From Armatimonadota bacterium (GTDB taxonomy: Bacteria > Armatimonadota > Fimbriimonadia > Fimbriimonadales > Fimbriimonadaceae), in NCBI GenBank assembly GCA_018268315.1, contig JAFDWU010000004.1:91442-155441 (forward strand): a DNA stretch of 64,000 nucleotides, written 5' to 3'. The stretch's first letter is position 1; every line of letters begins with the position of its first letter. Below, in pieces: positions 6,387-13,152 of the stretch. The notes beneath the pieces were generated by a model. That model had not been told where the DNA came from, ran no database searches, and worked only from the letters and a program-made list of their open reading frames with translations. Both the position numbers and the translations under genes were made by a program.

Positions 6387-9032
6387 GTGAACCCGGAGCT
6401 TGCCAGGATAACGGAAAACGCGGCCTCAATGGATGAGCCTTGGTATCGTTGGGGGCCATATCTTTCTGAGCGGGAGTGGGGCACGGTGCGCGAGGACTAT
6501 TCGCCGTATGGCACCGCTTGGGATTACTTCCCTCACGATCATGCCCGCTCGCGGGCGTATCGTTGGAGCGAGGATGGGTTGCTTGGCTATTGCGACAAGC
6601 GCGGAATGCTCTGCTTTTCCTTTGCGCTATGGAACGGCAAGGACCACATTCTTAAGGAGCGCCTGTTCGGCCTGACGAACTCGCAGGGTAACCACGGCGA
6701 GGACGTCAAGGAGTGTTACTACTACCAAGACGCCACCCCAAGCCACAGTTATCTGAAAGCAACCTACCTTTATCCGCAGGCGGAGTTCCCCTACGGGCAG
6801 TTGGAAGCAGAGAACCGTGACCGAAGCAAGGAGCTTGGCGAATTTGAGCTTTGGCACACCCAAGTCTTCAATGCCAACCGCTACTTCGAAGTAACGGTGG
6901 AATACGCAAAATTTGAGCCTGGCGACACCGCCATTCGGCTGACCGTTCATAACGCTGGCCCCGATGAAGCGGCGCTAACACTCATCCCGCAAGTGTGGAT
7001 GAGAAAACGAAATCCGTGGATTCCCGGCGCGCTGATTACGCCCTTTACCGATCGCGGGGACGCTTTCGCAGTTAATCATCCGCTACTCGGAGAGACCGCA
7101 TTAACCTGGCAGGACAACCCAGAGCACGTGTTCACCGACAACGAAACAAACGACGAGCGCTTGTACGGCACGCCAAACCCAACGCCTTACGTCAAGGACG
7201 CCTTTCACGAGTACATCGTGAACGGCAAGAACGTGGTCAACCCGTCGAAAACGGGAACAAAGGCGGGCCTTGTTTACCGTTGGAACCTGGCGCCAGATGA
7301 GACCCAAGTGGTTCGGTTGCGGCTCAAAGAGGGTGATGCAAAGCCCGTCGATGCCAACGATATTGACCAACTATTTGCTACGCGAACTCAGGAAGCGGAT
7401 GAGTTCTACAAGAACGTAGCCGGTGATGCGCCGACCGAAGCCGCGCAGCTGCAGCGGCAGGCGTTCGCCGGGCTGATCTGGAGCAAGCAGTACTACCACT
7501 TCGACGTTGCCCGCTGGCTCGATGGCGATCCTGGCGAGCCACCGCCACCGCCTGAGCGCACCCAAGGCCGAAACAAGTCTTGGCGGCATGTCCGCGCGGC
7601 TGAGGTGGTATCGATGCCGGACAAATGGGAATACCCTTGGTTTGCCGCATGGGACCTGGGGTTTCAGTGCATTCCCTTTGCGCTCATCGATGCCCACTTC
7701 GCCAAGCAGCAGCTTTTGCTTCTATTCAGAGAGTGGTACATGCACCCGAACGGGGCGGTGCCCGCGTTCGAATGGTCTTTTGACGACGTCAACCCGCCCG
7801 TGCATGCTTGGGCGGCGTGGCGCGTTTACACGATTGACCGCCGGTTAAGCGGAAAAGCGGACGTCGACTTCCTTACTCGCATCTTCCACAAGCTGCTGCT
7901 CACATTCACTTGGTGGGTGAACCGCAAGGACTCTGAAGGCAATAACGTGTTTGAAGGCGGTTTCTTGGGGCTGGACAACATCGGGGTCATCGACCGCAAC
8001 AGCCACCTCATTAACGGGCAAACGATCGAGCAATCGGACAGTACAAGCTGGCTGGCGATGTACTGCCTGAACATGATGAACATCGCACTTGAGCTTGCCA
8101 AGCACGAGCAAGCTTACGAGGACGTTGCCAGCAAGTTCTTTGAGCACTTCATGTTCATTGCCGACGCCATGAACAACATGGCCGATCAGTTTGAGCTTTG
8201 GGATGAAACCGACGGGTTCTACTACGACCTGCTACGCGGGCCGACCGACACCCAGCGAATGCGTGTCCATTCAATGGTAGGTCTGCTCCCAATGTTCGCA
8301 ACCGAGGTTGTCGAAGAGGACTCGTTTGAGCACCTCCCTGCATTCAAGGCGCGAATGGAATGGTTCCTCAAGCACCGAAAGGACATCGTTGACCATGTGG
8401 CTTGCATGGACGTGCCGGGAATGGAATCGCGACGCCTCTTCAGCGTCGTGACCCGAGACAAGGTCGAGCGGCTCATTCGAAGAATGCTTGACGAGACCGA
8501 ATTCCTTTCGCCCTACGGCTTGCGCGCGCTTTCCAAATATCACGAAGCCCACCCCTACACGCTCGATCTCGACGGTGAACACCACCAGGTGGACTACGAG
8601 CCCGGAGAATCGACCACCGACGTATTTGGCGGCAACAGCAACTGGCGCGGGCCTATCTGGTTCCCCCTGAACTACCTGATGATCGAGACGCTACAGAAGC
8701 TGGACTACTATTACGGCGACTCTTTCAAAGTTGAAATGCCTACCGGATCGGGAGTCACCCACACGCTCGCCCAAGTCTCGCTGGAACTTGAGCGCCGCCT
8801 GATGAGCATGTTCCTCACGCCAGCATCCGGCGCTATTCCGCCAAGCATGATCGATAACGGCCCTCTTGGCTATGGAGCGCTGTTCCACGAATACTTCCAC
8901 GCCGACACAGGCCGCGGACTCGGCGCAAGCCATCAAACAGGCTGGACAGCGCTTGTCGCAAAGATCGTCCAACAACTCTACAACTCAGGTTATTCGGAAA
9001 GCGAAGCCCTGTTCGTTGAATACGGCGGATAG
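6387..9032 (+). CDS. glycoside hydrolase family 63 protein (glucosidase / glucosylglycerate-hydrolase type)
   Basis: An 881-residue cytoplasmic-type enzyme with an (alpha/alpha)6 barrel. Seen: the N-terminal WGPYLSEREWGTVREDYS and WDYFPHDHARSRAYRWSEDG blocks, characteristic of the bacterial GH63 group; the KWEYPWFAAWDLGFQC segment, which contains a catalytic-type Asp; and a C-terminal block with WRGPIWFPLNYL and SHQTGWTALVAK. Known: GH63 covers processing alpha-glucosidase I of eukaryotes and bacterial enzymes acting on alpha-glucosides, including mannosyl- and glucosylglycerate. I kept GTG 6387 because relatives have about 15-20 residues before the WGPYLSER block and because a promoter hexamer is correctly placed; ATG 6429 is the alternative. 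No signal peptide. It stands alone, divergent from the zinc-ribbon operon. The exact substrate is not decidable. Confidence 0.93.
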   Translation: MNPELARITENAASMDEPWYRWGPYLSEREWGTVREDYSPYGTAWDYFPHDHARSRAYRWSEDGLLGYCDKRGMLCFSFALWNGKDHILKERLFGLTNSQGNHGEDVKECYYYQDATPSHSYLKATYLYPQAEFPYGQLEAENRDRSKELGEFELWHTQVFNANRYFEVTVEYAKFEPGDTAIRLTVHNAGPDEAALTLIPQVWMRKRNPWIPGALITPFTDRGDAFAVNHPLLGETALTWQDNPEHVFTDNETNDERLYGTPNPTPYVKDAFHEYIVNGKNVVNPSKTGTKAGLVYRWNLAPDETQVVRLRLKEGDAKPVDANDIDQLFATRTQEADEFYKNVAGDAPTEAAQLQRQAFAGLIWSKQYYHFDVARWLDGDPGEPPPPPERTQGRNKSWRHVRAAEVVSMPDKWEYPWFAAWDLGFQCIPFALIDAHFAKQQLLLLFREWYMHPNGAVPAFEWSFDDVNPPVHAWAAWRVYTIDRRLSGKADVDFLTRIFHKLLLTFTWWVNRKDSEGNNVFEGGFLGLDNIGVIDRNSHLINGQTIEQSDSTSWLAMYCLNMMNIALELAKHEQAYEDVASKFFEHFMFIADAMNNMADQFELWDETDGFYYDLLRGPTDTQRMRVHSMVGLLPMFATEVVEEDSFEHLPAFKARMEWFLKHRKDIVDHVACMDVPGMESRRLFSVVTRDKVERLIRRMLDETEFLSPYGLRALSKYHEAHPYTLDLDGEHHQVDYEPGESTTDVFGGNSNWRGPIWFPLNYLMIETLQKLDYYYGDSFKVEMPTGSGVTHTLAQVSLELERRLMSMFLTPASGAIPPSMIDNGPLGYGALFHEYFHADTGRGLGASHQTGWTALVAKIVQQLYNSGYSESEALFVEYGG

Positions 9033-9057
9033 TGTGCCGAATTGAGTCAAGCCAACG

Positions 9058-9063
9058 TATGAT
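9058..9063 (+). promoter_or_regulatory. -10-like TATGAT, 8 nt before the 9072 gene
   Basis: TATGAT followed by 8 nt and ATG 9072, with no Shine-Dalgarno. Inferred near-leaderless promoter. Confidence 0.45.
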
Positions 9064-9071
9064 GTAGATGT

Positions 9072-9371
9072 ATGGCTAGCATTGATGACGTTCGAGGCAC
9101 GAAGGCCGCTAGAAGCGCTTTCGGAAAACATGGGATCGACCTAACAATGGCCGACGTCCGTGTCCAGCACGGCGTCTGCTTTGTCCGCGGTCAGCTAAAG
9201 GCTCTGCCTAAGTGGCGAATGCCGAGCGTCGAACACGAAGCTGAGAGAACGGCAAGTTTGCTAAAGCGCACTCCGGAAATCAAGGAAGTTGTGCTTGAAT
9301 GCACCTACCGCGAAGATCACTTCAACGACGAATCGGGCGGAACCCACAAGATTGGAAAGCACGGGCACTAA
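9072..9371 (+). CDS. small BON-like domain protein, function unknown
   Basis: A 99-residue protein with no signal peptide or membrane segment. Seen: residues about 25-85 follow an alpha/beta pattern (VRVQHGVCFVRGQL, a Glu/Arg-rich helix, then TPEIKEVVLECTY) that resembles the BON fold of OsmY-like proteins, where a strand with xGxVxLxG is followed by a helix and a second xxGVxxVxxxL strand. The match is by pattern only. The C-terminus is charged and His/Gly-rich. It has its own promoter-like hexamer and ends with a 4-bp stop-on-stop overlap (CTAA at 9368-9371) with the convergent receiver-domain gene. BON domains bind phospholipid or protein in other settings; here the role is unknown. Confidence 0.7.
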   Translation: MASIDDVRGTKAARSAFGKHGIDLTMADVRVQHGVCFVRGQLKALPKWRMPSVEHEAERTASLLKRTPEIKEVVLECTYREDHFNDESGGTHKIGKHGH

Positions 9372-10045
9372 GCCGCTTCGGCTTCCGCAAATGCAATATG
9401 CCGCGCGATCATCTTGCTAAGATCGCGGGCGCTGAAAGGCTTTGACAGGAAGTCGTTCATCCCGCAAGCCAGACAAGCATCCTTATCCGCTTCGCCCGAC
9501 ATTGCCGTGAGCGCGATAATGGGCATCTCGCTTCCCTTGCCCTCTATGCCCCGAATCTCGGACGAAGCCTGAAGGCCGTCCATGACCGGCATTTCCAGGT
9601 CCATGAAGATGATGTCGAAATCGTTGTCTTGCACGAGTTTGACTGCTTCGGCGCCGTTCTCGGCGGTCTCAACTTCGCAGCCGAATCGGCGCAAAGTGTG
9701 CGCGGCCACACGCTGGTTAACGGGGTTGTCCTCAACAAGCAGGACTCTCACGCCGGCAAAATCGCTAATCATCGGCTCGTCGACTTCTTGCGAAGCGACA
9801 CTCGCATTGAGCACGTGCTCGACGGTTTCGATGAACTCAACCTCGTCGCGGCGATGCTGCGCGTTGGTTAGGATTGAAAGCAGCGCCAGGTGAGCCAAGC
9901 TGCAAAAGGCGCATCCGAAGAAAACCATTCCCGGCGAAAGGAATTGATAGCTTTCAGAAAGCCAGCGAACCCACCACGGAGAAACCGCGAGGCATCCCAT
10001 GGCAGCAATGCGGGTGAGAGTTGTGACAATGAATTCTTTGCGCAT
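9368..10045 (-). CDS. membrane-anchored response-regulator receiver protein without output domain
   Basis: A 225-residue protein, ATG at 10045. Seen: two hydrophobic segments near residues 10-25 and 38-60, a short linker with a Glu-rich helix, then one complete receiver domain at about 98-215. The receiver has the acidic pair in LLVEDN, the phospho-acceptor Asp149 in FMDLEMPVMDG, the ALTAM Thr and the SKPF Lys. Receivers are usually cytoplasmic and carry an output domain or stand alone. Here the domain is tethered to the membrane and nothing follows it. It most resembles the C-terminal receiver of hybrid kinases such as the one at 20596, so it may be a remnant of a hybrid kinase or a phosphate sink. 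No kinase is adjacent. A TAGATC lies 6 nt before the ATG. Confidence 0.85.
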   Translation of the reverse strand: MRKEFIVTTLTRIAAMGCLAVSPWWVRWLSESYQFLSPGMVFFGCAFCSLAHLALLSILTNAQHRRDEVEFIETVEHVLNASVASQEVDEPMISDFAGVRVLLVEDNPVNQRVAAHTLRRFGCEVETAENGAEAVKLVQDNDFDIIFMDLEMPVMDGLQASSEIRGIEGKGSEMPIIALTAMSGEADKDACLACGMNDFLSKPFSARDLSKMIARHIAFAEAEAA

Positions 10046-10097
10046 CTCGCTGATCTAGCAGGATTATCGGCGAACCGCGGTTCGTACGTTAGCGTTA

Positions 10098-10817
10098 TTA
10101 AACAAAAGGATTCGTGCGCTCTGACATTGAAGCTACGTGGAGCTCTTCCCAAGCTGAATAATCCTCAACCGGAGCCGCCGCCAAACCATAAAAACACTCT
10201 TCAAGACCAAGGCGAACCGCCCAGCCTGCGTCCCCGTAGCTGTAGTGCCACCATTCATCGCGGCAGTTTGAGAAACCGGCGGAAACCATCGCTTCGTAAA
10301 GCAGAGAGCGTTCCTTTTGCGCCTCCTCACTGAGCCCAAGAGTGAAGGTGGGCGCAGCCTTGAAGCGATCATACGGCGCGGAGACATCGATGAGCTCGCC
10401 TGCGGCATCAAGCAGATGCACGTCAATCGCCGCCCCGGTGCAGTGACCCGGGGGCGCAGGTTGATCCGTTGGCGCGACCCAACGGCAAACCGTTCTGCGG
10501 AGGCTCGAGTGGGGTCTTTCCGGGTACGCCTCCAAGGCGCAGTTCATGAAGAAATCGTAAATCCGCTGCTGGCGTGCAAGTGGGCGCCACGCGTCGATCA
10601 ACCCCAACTGGCGGTCCTGGGGCAAAGCATCGATGGCCCTGTTCAGCATGTCCGCTACCGTTTTGCGAAGAAACGGGATTGCAGCCGGACGAATAATGAC
10701 CAACCTTGGCGCTTCGATACGCAAGTCCACCAAGGGCTCTCCGTTCTCACGCTCGATGATGCGGTTGAGGGCTCTTATTGGCTCTGGCCGACCCTTGGTT
10801 CGGTCCCAGCGGATCAA
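10098..10817 (-). CDS. D-alanyl-D-alanine dipeptidase (VanX/DdpX type, peptidase M15D)
   Basis: Cleaves D-Ala-D-Ala, either recycling peptidoglycan dipeptide or, in VanX, removing the vancomycin target precursor. Seen: DAWRPLARQQRIYDFF, the zinc-site segment PPGHCTGAAIDVHLLD (equivalent to SxHxxGxAxD) and DEWWHYSYGD with the catalytic Glu and the third zinc His. Length is 239 residues against about 190-200 for VanX, with extra residues at the C-terminus. The start is TTG at 10817, sharing TTGA with the stop of the upstream SLBB gene; no earlier alternative is possible without a long overlap. No clear signal peptide, so a cytoplasmic recycling role is more likely than resistance, and no VanH/VanA homologues are nearby. 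Confidence 0.9.
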   Translation of the reverse strand: MIRWDRTKGRPEPIRALNRIIERENGEPLVDLRIEAPRLVIIRPAAIPFLRKTVADMLNRAIDALPQDRQLGLIDAWRPLARQQRIYDFFMNCALEAYPERPHSSLRRTVCRWVAPTDQPAPPGHCTGAAIDVHLLDAAGELIDVSAPYDRFKAAPTFTLGLSEEAQKERSLLYEAMVSAGFSNCRDEWWHYSYGDAGWAVRLGLEECFYGLAAAPVEDYSAWEELHVASMSERTNPFV

Positions 10818-11797
10818 TTGACGCCTCCAAAGAATGGCGCTTCCAGAATATCGCCGGTCTTGATCAGCACATCCTCGGGGCCGCCAATCTTAATCACGTT
10901 GTAATTGATCTTGATGGCTTTACCATCTAAGCGCCTAAGCACGATCGCCCTTCGGTCGGCCCTCGCATCGAATCCTTGCGAAAGCCGGATGAGGTCGGTT
11001 AGATGCAGACCTGCGCCGATTCGCATCATTCCCGGATGCTTGAACGCGCCAACGAGGCTCACGTACTCCTTCTGCGGCGATTCGGGGACGCGAATGATGT
11101 CCCCGCGCTGTAGGGTCACGGTGGGCCGGTAAGGAAAAGTTTCTGATTGCCGCTCGATGGTGGTGCGCGCCTCGACTGCATACGGCGCGATTCCGCCCGC
11201 CCCCGTGACCGCGTCGAGCGCAGTCATGTTCGCTTTCCACTCAATAGCCCCCGGTTTAACCACCGCGCCTAACACGAATACTTGTAGCGGCCTTGTGTTG
11301 AGTTGAAAGGACACCCGATCACCCGGCTTGAGTTGAAGGTCAGGGGTGAGGTTCAGTGAGCCGGTGATCACCTTGCCATCCCAAGACTCGATCACGATCC
11401 CATCAGGATCGGCCAGATCGCTCGGCGCAGCGATTTGAGCTAGCTGAGCCAGCGATAGCCCCTTGCCAACCCGCAGTTGACCAGGATGCACGACTGCGCC
11501 TTCAACTAGAACCGGTTCAGCTTCATCGTAAAGCCTTATGATTTGCGAGGTCAACGAGACGCCGCGCTGCTTGAACGATTGATCAATCCTAGCCGCGAAC
11601 GCTTCGGCAGTTAGATTCTCCGCTTGCAGATAGCCCACGCCGGGTACGGAGACCTCTCCGAAGGAATCAATGGTTGATAGGAGGCAGAGCTCAGGACGCC
11701 CTGGACATGAAACGGAAATGCGATTGCCAGGCCGCAGCAACACCTGGGAGCCAAGAGCAAATGGTGCGAGGATTAATAGGAGAAGAATAAGGAAGAT
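10814..11797 (-). CDS. polysaccharide export protein (Wza-like, SLBB domains); start codon unresolved
   Basis: A secreted protein with a hydrophobic signal-like segment (IFLILLLLILAPFALGS) at the very start, a polysaccharide-export motif region (LRPGNRI...GEVSVPGVGYLQAENLT) and at least two SLBB-type beta-grasp units (VVHPGQLRVGKGLSLAQLAQ; GAVVKPGAIEWK...LDAVTGAGGI; GAFKHPGMMRIGAGLHLTDLI). Wza-type proteins form the outer-membrane channel for capsule or exopolysaccharide. Oddity: the hydrophobic stretch begins directly after the CCA end of tRNA-Phe and there is no ATG, GTG or TTG between. The first in-frame standard codon, GTG 11743, would remove the signal. The frame stays open back through both tRNA genes. 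I set the boundary at the ATC codon ending at 11797 as a placeholder. The downstream VanX-like gene overlaps by TTGA. Confidence 0.8.
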   Translation of the reverse strand: MFLILLLLILAPFALGSQVLLRPGNRISVSCPGRPELCLLSTIDSFGEVSVPGVGYLQAENLTAEAFAARIDQSFKQRGVSLTSQIIRLYDEAEPVLVEGAVVHPGQLRVGKGLSLAQLAQIAAPSDLADPDGIVIESWDGKVITGSLNLTPDLQLKPGDRVSFQLNTRPLQVFVLGAVVKPGAIEWKANMTALDAVTGAGGIAPYAVEARTTIERQSETFPYRPTVTLQRGDIIRVPESPQKEYVSLVGAFKHPGMMRIGAGLHLTDLIRLSQGFDARADRRAIVLRRLDGKAIKINYNVIKIGGPEDVLIKTGDILEAPFFGGVN

Positions 11798-11872
11798 GGT
11801 GCCGCCAGCCGGACTCGAACCGGCGACCCAAGGATTTTCAGTCCTTTGCTCTACCAACTGAGCTACAGCGGC
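11797..11872 (-). tRNA. tRNA-Phe (GAA)
   Basis: 76 nt including an encoded CCA. It folds with a 7-bp acceptor stem (GCCGCTG with TGGCGGC, G-T pairs at the base), D-arm starting GCTC, anticodon loop CTGAAAA giving GAA, and T-arm with TTCGAGT. The 3' end abuts the SLBB reading frame with no spacer. Confidence 0.96.
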
Positions 11873-11883
11873 ACGTGATCTAA

Positions 11884-11959
<76 letters not shown>

Positions 11960-12063
11960 GCGCGAGAAGTTAGTATGGCGTAGTTCCATATTCGATTGCA
12001 AGGACTGAATACTCGCCATACCGCTTGATTTTAACCTGCGCGAAGCTGCAACGTTCAGACGAG

Positions 12064-13053
12064 CTAGGCGTCCTTCATTGTCGCAACCTTGGGATCGAAG
12101 CGGCCCGTTTGCAGGAAATGACTAAGTCTCTTCTCCACAACTGTAAGATATTTCGGACCGATTTCCCTGATTTCGGCGGTGTTGTTGCCCAGAATATCGT
12201 TTGCCAGGAGGAGAGACCGACCGGCAACCATGGCCTCAAATTCAAATTGGCTCACGCCGAGGGTTTCCGGCGTAGCCTTCAAGCCTTTCCAAAACGCGCT
12301 TTCAACTTCCTCGTGCTGCTTCCAAGCACGAAGATAGCCGATGCTTTGAGCAGCATCCGCCGCCGGCCATGCGTACTCGGCATCGTCAAAATCGAAAACG
12401 TAAGCCTTGCCTTGATGCATTTTCACATTCCAGGCGTGGAGATCGAAGTGAGTAAGGATTGCCTTTTGCTCTTTGCGCAAGCGATCCAGCGCTTTATTGC
12501 CTGCCTTAAACACTTCTTGGAACGGAGCGCGGTCAGGCAGACGCCATTCAAGATGAATGAGCACGGTATCGACTTCCCTTCTTTCAGCGCCCGGCGGCAG
12601 AACCACGCCGTCCGCCTGCTTGTGCAGGCTATTCATGATCGCGCCAATGTGTCGCGCTAGGTTGATCGATCCGCCTTCCCTTACATGCCGTCCTGGCAGC
12701 CAACTGTAGGCGACAACGGGGCACTCTTGCTCAATTCCCGCGATATGGGCGAGGCCGATTGGGCTTCCGCTGAAGATTGGGAGCGGATGAGGAACGATAT
12801 CGAGTCCGCTTTCAAGGATCGATTGCACCCATGCGACTTCGCCGCGAACTTCGCTAAGGCTGCGATTTGAATTCGTGTTAACGCGCAAGGCGGTGTCCTG
12901 GCCGTTGATAACCGCCCGAAACGTGGTGTTGTACGCATGAGCCGCAAGCCTGAGGCCATCCGCTTGCACATTTTGCTTCTCGAGCAGGTCCTCCAGACCC
13001 CGGCGCATCACCGCTATCTGCCTTCGCTGGGAGAGATCTGCATAATCTGACAT
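12064..13053 (-). CDS. aminoglycoside-phosphotransferase/SrkA-like kinase family protein
   Basis: A 329-residue protein with the protein-kinase-like APH fold. Seen: the N-lobe with TALRVNT (Lys replaced by Arg), the catalytic loop ILTHFDLHAWNVKM (HxDxxxxN) and the metal-binding VFDFDDAEYAWPAADAA (DFD). Relatives phosphorylate small molecules (aminoglycosides, homoserine, choline, methylthioribose) or stress-related proteins (SrkA). The change of the usual ATP-anchoring Lys is worth noting, although this superfamily is poorly conserved there. It is monocistronic, with ATG 13053 and a CATAAT 7 nt upstream. It lies after the tRNA pair on the same strand. The substrate cannot be assigned; antibiotic resistance should not be assumed. 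Confidence 0.85.
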   Translation of the reverse strand: MSDYADLSQRRQIAVMRRGLEDLLEKQNVQADGLRLAAHAYNTTFRAVINGQDTALRVNTNSNRSLSEVRGEVAWVQSILESGLDIVPHPLPIFSGSPIGLAHIAGIEQECPVVAYSWLPGRHVREGGSINLARHIGAIMNSLHKQADGVVLPPGAERREVDTVLIHLEWRLPDRAPFQEVFKAGNKALDRLRKEQKAILTHFDLHAWNVKMHQGKAYVFDFDDAEYAWPAADAAQSIGYLRAWKQHEEVESAFWKGLKATPETLGVSQFEFEAMVAGRSLLLANDILGNNTAEIREIGPKYLTVVEKRLSHFLQTGRFDPKVATMKDA

Positions 13054-13060
13054 TTCAACG

Positions 13061-13066
13061 ATTATG
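13061..13066 (-). promoter_or_regulatory. -10-like CATAAT, 7 nt before kinase-like gene
   Basis: Minus-strand CATAAT, 7 nt, then ATG 13053. A TTGAAG lies about 15 nt further upstream as a possible -35. Confidence 0.5.
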
Positions 13067-13152
13067 AAGGCAGAATCGCAGCTTCAAACCAAGCTCTTTG
13101 CGCTTCGACAATTAAATGTTGTACAGTCCTCTTAAGCAAGGAAATTGTTGAA

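Noticed and set aside
10098-10817. Vancomycin-resistance interpretation of the VanX-like gene
   Set aside because: No VanH, VanA ligase or VanRS neighbours; chromosomal dipeptidases of this family serve peptidoglycan recycling.
11670-11861. 63-codon plus-strand frame ending near tRNA-Phe
   Set aside because: Antisense of the tRNA and of the SLBB gene; a common spurious call.
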